Source of the DNA: Acidobacteriota bacterium
Lineage (GTDB): Bacteria > Acidobacteriota > Terriglobia > Terriglobales > Acidobacteriaceae
Assembly (NCBI GenBank): GCA_003223595.1
Contig: QHVR01000500.1
Span: forward strand, 1-6,742
Direction of reading: 5' to 3'
DNA: 6,742 bases
Position numbers and translations under genes: made by a program. The notes beneath the pieces were generated by a model. It had not been told where the DNA came from and ran no database searches. It saw only the letters and a list, made by a program, of their open reading frames with translations. Below are positions 1 through 5,691 of the stretch, piece by piece. Numbering within the stretch: the first letter of the stretch is position 1; each line of letters opens with the position of its first letter.

Positions 1-2630
1 ACTATTTCAATGTGGGCCAGCAGCCGTTCAAGCGGAATCAGTTTGGCGCATTTCTTGGCGGGCCGATCTTCAAGAACAAGACTTTCATCTTTGGCGATTA
101 CCAGGGCTCCCGCCAGCGTGCCAGCATTCCGTTCCTTTCGACGGTGCCGCTCCCGGCAGAGCGAAGCGGTGATTTCCGCGATCGCCTCACCGGGACGACG
201 TTCACGCCCTGTGGCGACGGTTCCGGACCTGCCTTCGACACGGGAGCGATCTTCGATCCCTACTCCACGTCCCCACATCCCTGCGCAGATGGCAGTGTCG
301 TGTCGCTCCGAAATCAGGTGCAATACAACGGTCAACTCAATGTGATGGACCCCGCAACGATTGACCAAGTGGGCTTGAACATTGCGAAGTTCTATCCGCA
401 GCCGACCGATCCCAACTCGCTCACCGAGAATTACCTGGCAAATCAGAACAACATCAACGACCAGAACTCTTTCGATATTCGCCTCGACCATCGATTCCGC
501 GAGCAGGACCAGATTTTTGGCTCTTACAGCTTCGGTGATGTAAGCAGCCAGCAACCCGGCCCCCTTGGGCCGTTATGGGGAGGTTCTGATTGCTGCCCCA
601 GCATCAGCAAGTCTCGCGCTCAGCACGTCGGCCTTGGTTATACCCATACGTTTTCTGAGCGCTTCTTGAACGACCTGCACGGTGGATTCTTTCGCTATGC
701 CGTCAATGCCTTGCCTTTCAATTTTGGCAAAGATCTGGGGACGCAACTCGGAATCCCCAACGTCAATCGCCCTGGCTATCCCAATTCGAGCGGGCTTACG
801 AACATTGATGTCGCTGGCATCACTTCTTTAGGCGATTCGCAGTGGCTGCCGGAACACGTCTTTGAAAACATCTTCCAGGCGGCGGACACGGTGACCTGGA
901 TCAAAGGCAAGCATTCGCTCAAACTCGGCATCGATTTCCGCCGCCAACAACGCAACTTCTTTCAGCTCTCGAGTGCGCGCGGATACTTCAATTTTGCCGG
1001 TGCCTATACGATGGACCTGACTACCTCCAATGGAGGCAACGGTGTAGCCGATCTCCTGTTTGGGGCGCCTATCTCGAACGAGCAAGACTTCCTGGCCGGT
1101 CTTTACCCCACTCGGTATTGGGATCTGGCGGAATTCTTCCAGGATGACTTCCGGGTGAATCAGAAGCTGACCATCAATCTTGGTCTGCGCTACGAAATCA
1201 CCTCTCCCGCGAATGGGCGTGTCGGAAACTTTGACCTGAACAAAGCCGTTGTGAATACTTCGTATGGTCCGGGCGCCATTCCCCACGCCGGAGTGCGATT
1301 TGATAAACGGGATTGGGGCCCGCGCGTTGGATTCGCCTGGTCCGTGGCAAAGAATACGGTCGTTCGTAGCGCCTTCGGAATGTTCTATTCGGCCGAAGCG
1401 AACATTTTCGATGATCTCGGCCTCAATCCCCCTCAACTCAGCTTCTATGCCGCGAATTTCAACGATGCCGCACTTCCATCTGCCTCACAACTGATTTCCA
1501 GTGGTTTTCCTGCTGCCCTGCCACCATCCAGCCCCATCAACATCAACGGTCCGGTGAAGACCACTGGGCCGAAACGTGTTATTCCTCGCATTTTGGAGTG
1601 GAACCTTGGCGTGCAGCACCAGTTCACGCCCAATTGGGTGGCTCAGGTCGCGTACGTGGGAACTCGCTCCTACGATCTCTGGAACCACGAGGCCAGCGAT
1701 CTCAACCAGGCGACGCAGATTCTCGATACCAACTTCTGTGGACCTGATCCCGCAAATTGCATTCCGAATTTCGGACGCCGCTACTTCGCGCAGCAGCCCA
1801 ATATGACCCAAGTACTGCCCTTGGACTATCCCCAATTTCAGTCGTTCTACAACGCTTTTCAGGCCTCGCTGAACAAGCGCTTCTCGAGCGGGTTCAACAT
1901 ACTTGCTGCCTATACGTTCGCCAAAAACTTGGGAAATGCCGATGGCAATGTCGGCGGTTTTGTACAGAACTCGTACGCCGCCTACCTCGAGCACGGCCCA
2001 GTTGCGCCAGATCTCCGTCATCGATTCTCGGTGAGTTACCTGTACGAACTACCCGTGGGACATGGGCGGCATTTGCTTGGGAACAGCAATGGGATCACCG
2101 ATGCATTCCTGGGCGGATGGCAGGTCGCGGGAATTGTGGCCGCACAAACGGGAGAGGCTCTGAACGCGGTCTTGTCATCTGATTTGAGCAATACGGGAAG
2201 TTTCAGCTATCGCCCGAACCAAGTTGCCAATCCCTACAATTTCTCTTTCGACATAGCAACACAAACTGCTCTCGGATGCTCGAACCCCGGCCATCAGACG
2301 CTGGATTGCTGGTTCAACCAGGCGGCCTTTGTGGCTCCTCCTTTGGCGCCCGGGCAACAATCAGCACATAGCTTCGGCAATGCAAAAATCGGTGATCTCC
2401 GCGGGCCTGACCTCGTCAACTTCGATTTGGTATTGCAAAAGAACTTTAGAATTTTCGAATCACACCAGATCGAGTTTCGCTCGGAGTTCTTCAATCTGTT
2501 CAACCATCCGAATTTCGGATTGCCTGGTGGAGGCTCATCCGCGGCCGTCGATGTGCCCGGCGGCGGCGCAATCACCAACACAGCCACAGACAATCGGCAG
2601 ATCGAGTTCGCGTTGAAGTACACCTTCTAA
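1..2630 (+). CDS. TonB-dependent receptor, Oar-like outer-membrane protein (5' partial)
   Basis: This is the C-terminal part of a large TonB-dependent outer-membrane protein of the Oar-like group common in Acidobacteriota. The reading frame is already open at base 3 (Y-F-N-V-G-Q-Q), so the GTG at 12 is an internal Val codon and the true start lies upstream. Visible landmarks are the late plug signature RNQFGAFLGGPI, then NKTFIFGDYQG, followed by a long barrel rich in alternating aromatic and polar strands. Typical barrel phrases include INLGLRYEI, WGPRVGFAWS, WNLGVQHQF and FRSEFFNLFNHPNFG. The protein ends in ALKYTF, whose terminal Phe is the usual outer-membrane assembly signal. Family members generally run to about 1,000-1,200 residues with a signal peptide and a carboxypeptidase-like regulatory domain, so roughly 200 N-terminal residues are probably missing here. 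The likely role is energy-dependent uptake or binding of a large ligand; the substrate cannot be read from the sequence. The adjacent LacI-type regulator hints at a carbohydrate (inference). Confidence 0.95.
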   Translation, partial: YFNVGQQPFKRNQFGAFLGGPIFKNKTFIFGDYQGSRQRASIPFLSTVPLPAERSGDFRDRLTGTTFTPCGDGSGPAFDTGAIFDPYSTSPHPCADGSVVSLRNQVQYNGQLNVMDPATIDQVGLNIAKFYPQPTDPNSLTENYLANQNNINDQNSFDIRLDHRFREQDQIFGSYSFGDVSSQQPGPLGPLWGGSDCCPSISKSRAQHVGLGYTHTFSERFLNDLHGGFFRYAVNALPFNFGKDLGTQLGIPNVNRPGYPNSSGLTNIDVAGITSLGDSQWLPEHVFENIFQAADTVTWIKGKHSLKLGIDFRRQQRNFFQLSSARGYFNFAGAYTMDLTTSNGGNGVADLLFGAPISNEQDFLAGLYPTRYWDLAEFFQDDFRVNQKLTINLGLRYEITSPANGRVGNFDLNKAVVNTSYGPGAIPHAGVRFDKRDWGPRVGFAWSVAKNTVVRSAFGMFYSAEANIFDDLGLNPPQLSFYAANFNDAALPSASQLISSGFPAALPPSSPININGPVKTTGPKRVIPRILEWNLGVQHQFTPNWVAQVAYVGTRSYDLWNHEASDLNQATQILDTNFCGPDPANCIPNFGRRYFAQQPNMTQVLPLDYPQFQSFYNAFQASLNKRFSSGFNILAAYTFAKNLGNADGNVGGFVQNSYAAYLEHGPVAPDLRHRFSVSYLYELPVGHGRHLLGNSNGITDAFLGGWQVAGIVAAQTGEALNAVLSSDLSNTGSFSYRPNQVANPYNFSFDIATQTALGCSNPGHQTLDCWFNQAAFVAPPLAPGQQSAHSFGNAKIGDLRGPDLVNFDLVLQKNFRIFESHQIEFRSEFFNLFNHPNFGLPGGGSSAAVDVPGGGAITNTATDNRQIEFALKYTF

Positions 2631-2635
2631 AGTAG

Positions 2636-2649
2636 ACTGTTCGAACAGT
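2636..2649. promoter_or_regulatory. Perfect 14-bp CG-centred palindrome, candidate LacI-family operator
   Basis: The sequence ACTGTTCGAACAGT is its own reverse complement. It begins 5 bp after the receptor stop codon and ends 73 bp before the regulator start. LacI-family proteins typically bind even palindromes with a central CG, where hinge-helix leucines intercalate; the neighbouring regulator keeps this Leu (L67). A half-site copy, ACTGTT, recurs at 2697-2702. Autoregulation is inferred. The CTG-N6-CAG spacing does not match the CTG-N10-CAG of enterobacterial LexA boxes, and the stem is too GC-poor and lacks the T-run expected of a terminator. Confidence 0.5.
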
Positions 2650-2660
2650 ACTCGGGCGCA

Positions 2661-2678
2661 GATCGGTTTCCTCCGATC
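2661..2678 (+). other. Small inverted repeat / hairpin in the receptor-regulator gap
   Basis: Arms GATCGG (2661-2666) and CCGATC (2673-2678) are perfectly complementary around a six-base loop TTTCCT. No T-run follows, so a rho-independent terminator is not supported. The loop and the start of the right arm together read CCTCC (2670-2674), which resembles the anti-Shine-Dalgarno sequence and could pair with an AGGA-type ribosome site. This may be an mRNA structure between the two genes or chance. Confidence 0.3.
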
Positions 2679-2711
2679 ATTACGCGCGGCTCCTGAACTG
2701 TTGGGTTATGT

Positions 2712-2715
2712 AGGA
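2712..2715 (+). promoter_or_regulatory. Ribosome-binding site of the LacI-family gene
   Basis: AGGA lies 7 nt upstream of the GTG at 2723. The in-frame stop TAG at 2711-2713 leaves no earlier start, and the nearby ATG at 2718 is out of frame and stops after two codons. The site therefore supports GTG 2723 as the real start. Confidence 0.6.
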
Positions 2716-2722
2716 TCATGGA

Positions 2723-3808
2723 GTGACTGAAGCCAACGCGAAAAAGAGTGGGACGGTAACTCTGCGGGACGTCGCGCGGGAATGTGGGCTGTCGGCGACT
2801 ACCGTTTCCATGGTTTTGAGTCACTCCCCGATGGCAACCTACATCCCGGAGCACACCAAACAACGCATCATTCATGTGGCGGAAGCGCTGGGCTACCAAC
2901 CTAATCCTTTCGCGCAGGCTCTGCGCAGGCGTCACAGCCACACTGTCGGTGTTATGGTGCCCGACATTGCCGACCCATACTGCGCTCAAATTCTGCGGGG
3001 TATCGAAAACAGCCTTTCACAGTCGAACTACCTTCCTTTCTTGGTCGACATCCAGAACAATCGACTGCGCTTCAAGAAGTACCTGAATGTCCTGTTGGCG
3101 CGACGCGTTGAAGGGCTGATCATCCTTGCCAACTCACTCTCGTTTGAGTCGGAGTTGCTTAGCACATTGGAGCGGCAAAAGATTCCTTCCGTGATACTGG
3201 GACGGGAACCGGGAACCGACGCATTGAGTTGGGTCACTACAGACAATGAAGCCGGTACTCACCAGGCGCTCGAATATCTTTACAGGCTCGGTCACCGTAA
3301 GATTGCCTTCATCCGCGGCCCGAAGATGATCATCGACAGCCACCATCAATGGTCTGGAATCTGCTCATTTGCTGCCGTTTCCGGTCTGCAGATTGATCCT
3401 AAGCTGATCGTTACTCTGACCGATCCATTTTCGAGCTATGAGGCCGGCTACGAACGCACGAAAGAGCTGCTTTCGTTAAAACGTCCATTTACGGCTGTTG
3501 TAGCCTTCGACGACATGACTGCCTTCGGCTGTATCCGAGCTCTCATTAGTGCAGGACTGCGGGTCCCAGCCGACTGTTCCGTCATCGGATTCGACGATAT
3601 TCCCGCCGCCGCGTTCTACAACCCCGCCCTCACCAGCGTTCGCGAGCACATGGCGACTCTGGCCTCAATGGGTTCGGAAATTCTACTGGAGGCGATTCGT
3701 GCACACCGGACAAACACTTCAGGAAGTCCCGTTCATCGCAAAGTGAGACCGGAACTGATCGTAAGAGAGTCCACTGCCCCCGTCTCGATGGGCGAGGACG
3801 CAGCATGA
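2723..3808 (+). CDS. LacI/GalR-family transcriptional regulator
   Basis: This is a complete 361-residue regulator, slightly longer than the usual 330-350. The N-terminal helix-turn-helix spans about residues 12-60 (VTLRDVARECGLSATTVSMVL), followed by the GYQPNPFAQALR hinge with the minor-groove Leu at 67. The effector-binding domain, of periplasmic-binding-protein type I fold, starts at about 73 (HTVGVMVPDIADPY). It contains RRVEGLII (127-134), TTDNEAG (172-178), LGHRKIAFI (189-197), VVAFDDMTAFG (259-269) and VIGFDDIPAAAFYNPALTSVRE (287-308). The family represses or activates catabolic genes in response to small ligands, usually sugars. One oddity is that the position normally occupied by the effector-contacting Arg in an RxxG motif appears to be Gln209 (QWSG). 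The gene follows the TonB receptor by 92 bp on the same strand and may share its transcript. Its 16 or so C-terminal residues after LIVRESTAP look like a non-conserved tail. The ligand is unknown. Confidence 0.96.
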   Translation: MTEANAKKSGTVTLRDVARECGLSATTVSMVLSHSPMATYIPEHTKQRIIHVAEALGYQPNPFAQALRRRHSHTVGVMVPDIADPYCAQILRGIENSLSQSNYLPFLVDIQNNRLRFKKYLNVLLARRVEGLIILANSLSFESELLSTLERQKIPSVILGREPGTDALSWVTTDNEAGTHQALEYLYRLGHRKIAFIRGPKMIIDSHHQWSGICSFAAVSGLQIDPKLIVTLTDPFSSYEAGYERTKELLSLKRPFTAVVAFDDMTAFGCIRALISAGLRVPADCSVIGFDDIPAAAFYNPALTSVREHMATLASMGSEILLEAIRAHRTNTSGSPVHRKVRPELIVRESTAPVSMGEDAA

Positions 3809-3986
3809 GTCGCCCGCGTCAGCTGATTGCGCCGCAAACAACCAGAAGATTGTGAGCCCAGAGTTTCGAAAGAGTACCGCTTCAACAAAGATATCTAGCG
3901 TCTCTACAGACCAGGGATCTTGCTTATTTCGGGCCGACTTTGTAAAGCACACATATTGCCGATGGATCCTTCCGATGAATGCTGCT
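3809..3986. other. Convergent intergenic region
   Basis: These 178 bp separate the regulator (+) from the small minus-strand gene pair. I looked for a bidirectional terminator and saw no GC-rich hairpin followed by a T-run on either strand. Frames that cross the region have no recognisable family features. Confidence 0.6.
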
Positions 3987-4178
3987 TCACCCTTCTTGAT
4001 TGTGCTCGGCCGCGACATGAGCATTAAACTGCAATTGGAGAGAGCTCTGATATTCGTCCCGGTTGGGCCGATGACTAGAGCCTTGCGCCCTAAAGACGAC
4101 GCTGGCACAAGCCGTGCAAGTGGCCTCTACGGGAATGTCGCTCAACCATTTCGTCACGCGAATCGTGGGCTTCTTCAT
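3987..4178 (-). CDS. Small CxxC / HxxxxH protein, putative zinc-binding (63 aa)
   Basis: This is a 63-residue conserved-looking hypothetical protein starting MKKPTIRVTKWLSDIPVEATC. It has C21-T-A-C24, a central FRAQGSSHRPNRDEY segment, and the helix-like LQLQFNAHVAAEH carrying H54 and H59. The C-x2-C-x29-H-x4-H arrangement resembles a C2H2-type zinc knuckle with a long insert; zinc binding is inferred. An upstream in-frame start would add 16 residues, but ATG 4178 is preferred. Its A-T-G-A overlaps the TGA of the upstream gene, and AAGGG (4186-4182) lies 3 nt before it. The WLSDIPVEATCTAC opening looks like small proteins I associate with Acidobacteriota, but I cannot verify that here. The function is unknown. 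Co-translation with the basic winged-helix-like neighbour suggests they act together, perhaps on nucleic acid. Confidence 0.72.
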   Translation of the reverse strand: MKKPTIRVTKWLSDIPVEATCTACASVVFRAQGSSHRPNRDEYQSSLQLQFNAHVAAEHNQEG

Positions 4179-4468
4179 CGGCCCTTCGCTTTTTTGGGCC
4201 GAGCCTTCGCAAGTCTCAAACGCCATGTGATCGTGAGCGGATCGTGACCCTTTCCGGGACGGATCAGGCCCCGCTGCCTCAGTGCTTTTACAGTGCTGGC
4301 GTTGGCGTCTGCCGGGCGTAGCACCTCGTTGTCTTTCAACCGGCGCAGAACAGGGTCGTTTCCTAGGGAATCGGTCTCAAGATGGTAGCCCTCTTCTAGC
4401 TGCGAGAGCAGACCTCGTTCGGAATCGGTGAGCTTTGGTAGAACGGTATTTACTTTCTTCTTTGGCAT
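4175..4468 (-). CDS. Small basic protein, possible winged-helix fold (97 aa)
   Basis: This is a 97-residue hypothetical protein, MPKKKVNTVLPKLTDSERGL at the N-terminus. It then has an amphipathic helix (LLSQLEEGY), the segment DPVLRRLKDNEVLRP (38-52), a helix STVKALRQRGLI (58-69) and a strand-like LTITWRL (78-84). The order resembles a winged helix-turn-helix in which RQRGLI precedes the wing, but the sequence is too short and diverged to be certain. A lysine/arginine-rich tail (AKARPKKAKGR) fits nucleic-acid or acidic-partner binding. A GTG at 4495 would add nine residues (MLNFATSSR). Neither start has a clear Shine-Dalgarno, and ATG 4468 is chosen because the family-like sequence begins there. 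It is the first gene of a pair, and its stop overlaps the next start by ATGA. It follows the MBL gene by about 120 bp on the same strand, so it may have its own promoter. Confidence 0.7.
   Translation of the reverse strand: MPKKKVNTVLPKLTDSERGLLSQLEEGYHLETDSLGNDPVLRRLKDNEVLRPADANASTVKALRQRGLIRPGKGHDPLTITWRLRLAKARPKKAKGR
4178..4202 (-). promoter_or_regulatory. Hairpin covering the ribosome-binding site of the 63-aa gene
   Basis: On the minus strand, TCGGCCC (4202-4196) and GGGCCGA (4184-4178) form a perfect 7-bp, mostly GC stem around an 11-nt A-rich loop. The downstream arm includes the GGG of the AAGGG ribosome site and the A of the ATG start. A ribosome finishing the upstream gene would melt the stem, so the structure is well placed to make the second gene depend on translation of the first. 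The inverted repeat is seen directly; the coupling is inferred. Confidence 0.5.
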
Positions 4469-4591
4469 GCGGCTGCTGGTCGCGAAGTTTAACACTGCAA
4501 AACAAGATATGGCGGGACGTCACTGCAGCATCCAGATACGACGGGCGATCGCGGTCGGGCTGCCCCACATCTCAGGCGCGCTAATACAACT
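4469..4591. other. Spacer between MBL gene and small gene pair
   Basis: About 120 bp on the minus strand lie between the MBL stop and the 97-aa gene. No convincing -35/-10 pair or terminator was found. An 8-bp palindrome GCGATCGC at 4545-4552 is present but unremarkable at this GC content. Confidence 0.5.
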
Positions 4592-5662
4592 TCAGGCTAA
4601 CGCGACGCCGTGAGCGCGAGCATGGAGTTGACGCGCAAGATGCGGCTCGTCTGCCATGGCAGCAAGTTTGGTGCCCGTGAGTTCCTCATACACTTTCGCG
4701 ACTTGCGATGGAAATCCATCTTCCGACCCTGTTTTGCGATCACTGACGAATCGCGCGATCTGCGGGTTCGATTTTAGTGTCGCCCGAATCATTTCAACTT
4801 TCCCTTTTGCCTCGTCAGGCGAACTTTTGGTCATGACTGCGCCCACCTGCTCACGTAGCGCCACAAAGAACGCTTGCTGGTCCTGCAAAACTGCTCTGGT
4901 GGAACGCGGCCCGTGACCTGTGCATACGACCTGCGCGTCGAGTTTCTTGGCAGCCTCTAAAGTCGCAATCCACTTCCCTATATCGCCGTCGCCAACGAAA
5001 TTGTACGGTCCGTTCACGCACACGTCGCCCGTGAAAAGGATGCGCTCATTCGGCAGCCAAGCGACAGCATCTCCATGGGTATGAGCGACACCCAAGTGCA
5101 TCAATTCAACCCTATGTTTGCCGTCGTCGAAAATCAGATCCTTGGAAAAAAGAACGGAAGGCGGCTTGAGCCTGGTGGTCTTCAGGTCCGGGCGATCCTT
5201 TATGGCCGCCTCCCATCTGCCCGGTTCATGTCCGTAATAGCCGGTTTCGTACTGTTTCATTTCCTGAACCACGCCCGTATGCGCAACCGGCACCCCGCCG
5301 TTATCTACGAAGATCTGATTTCCATATGCATGGTCGCCGTGATGATGTGTATCAAACGCGAATCGAATGGGCTTATCGGTCAGGGCGCGAATTTTGCTGA
5401 TAATCAGCCTTGCGCCTGCCGGATAATTTGCGTCGATCACGAGCACGTAATCCTCAAACATAATCCAGCCGTTGTTGCAGACTGCGTCAGCAGCATCGGC
5501 AATATCGCCTTCGTGAAAGTAAACATCGGGAGCGACCAGGTCTTGCTTGGCAGCTTCGTTCAGTCCCGCTGGCATTCTTCCCGCCAAAAGCTCAGCCTCA
5601 GCCGCCAGGCTCAGAAATGCGCTTCCTCCGATCAGCAACTCGCGCCTGCTCACTTTGCACAT
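4592..5662 (-). CDS. Tat-exported metallo-beta-lactamase-fold hydrolase
   Basis: This is a complete 356-residue MBL-fold protein. The N-terminus MCKVSRRELLIGGSAFLSLA has a twin-arginine motif (S5-R6-R7-E8-L9) before a hydrophobic stretch, so export of the folded, metal-loaded protein to the periplasm is likely. The metal site is intact: H106-H-H108-G-D110-H111, then H194 in AHTHGDA, D213 in FTGDVCVNG and H250 in CTGHGP. The loop NGWIMFEDYVLVIDANYPAG (64-83) is the usual beta-sheet start of the fold. The roughly 100-residue C-terminal part is helical and not part of the catalytic core. MBL enzymes of this type hydrolyse esters, lactams, thioesters or related bonds, and this sequence does not fix the substrate. 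The extra His196 in AHTHGD replaces the more common small or Pro residue. AGAGGG lies 3 nt before the ATG. The gene starts 29 nt after the S9 peptidase stop, which suggests one operon. It is not safely callable as a resistance gene. Confidence 0.93.
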   Translation of the reverse strand: MCKVSRRELLIGGSAFLSLAAEAELLAGRMPAGLNEAAKQDLVAPDVYFHEGDIADAADAVCNNGWIMFEDYVLVIDANYPAGARLIISKIRALTDKPIRFAFDTHHHGDHAYGNQIFVDNGGVPVAHTGVVQEMKQYETGYYGHEPGRWEAAIKDRPDLKTTRLKPPSVLFSKDLIFDDGKHRVELMHLGVAHTHGDAVAWLPNERILFTGDVCVNGPYNFVGDGDIGKWIATLEAAKKLDAQVVCTGHGPRSTRAVLQDQQAFFVALREQVGAVMTKSSPDEAKGKVEMIRATLKSNPQIARFVSDRKTGSEDGFPSQVAKVYEELTGTKLAAMADEPHLARQLHARAHGVALA

Positions 5663-5665
5663 AGT

Positions 5666-5671
5666 CCCTCT
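5666..5671 (-). promoter_or_regulatory. Ribosome-binding site of the MBL gene
   Basis: AGAGGG on the minus strand lies 3 nt before ATG 5662, slightly close but clear. It sits inside the 29-nt gap after the peptidase stop, consistent with translation of a downstream cistron and supporting this start, which retains the twin-arginine signal. Confidence 0.65.
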
Positions 5672-5691
5672 TGATCAGTTCAGTGAATCTT

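Noticed and set aside
828..2021. Long minus-strand open frames (828-1436 and 1485-2021) inside the receptor gene
   Set aside because: They are antisense to well-conserved barrel sequence, have no ribosome site or domain, and are expected by chance in GC-rich coding DNA.
2718..2726. Two-codon reading frame ATG-GAG-TGA whose stop overlaps the GTG start of the LacI-type gene
   Set aside because: AGGA at 2712 is only 2 nt from this ATG but well spaced for GTG 2723; the mini-frame is most simply coincidence.
3719..4108. Open minus-strand frame of 129 codons across the convergent gap
   Set aside because: It overlaps the end of the LacI-type gene and part of the 63-aa gene in other frames and has no family-like features.
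3852..4247. Open plus-strand frame of 131 codons
   Set aside because: It lies antisense to the two small minus-strand genes, has no recognisable domain and shows a shuffled composition; the minus-strand frames have overlap, ribosome site and motif support.
4545..4552. GCGATCGC palindrome (HIP1-like octamer)
   Set aside because: I saw a single copy only; HIP1 significance depends on high repetition, and an 8-bp palindrome is unremarkable at this base composition.
4592..5662. Calling the MBL-fold protein a beta-lactamase resistance gene
   Set aside because: The metal motif is shared across the whole superfamily; length, the helical C-terminal extension and the operon context do not point to lactam hydrolysis.
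5075..5674. 199-codon plus-strand frame opposite the MBL gene
   Set aside because: It is the complement of a clearly conserved metallohydrolase and has no protein-like motif of its own.
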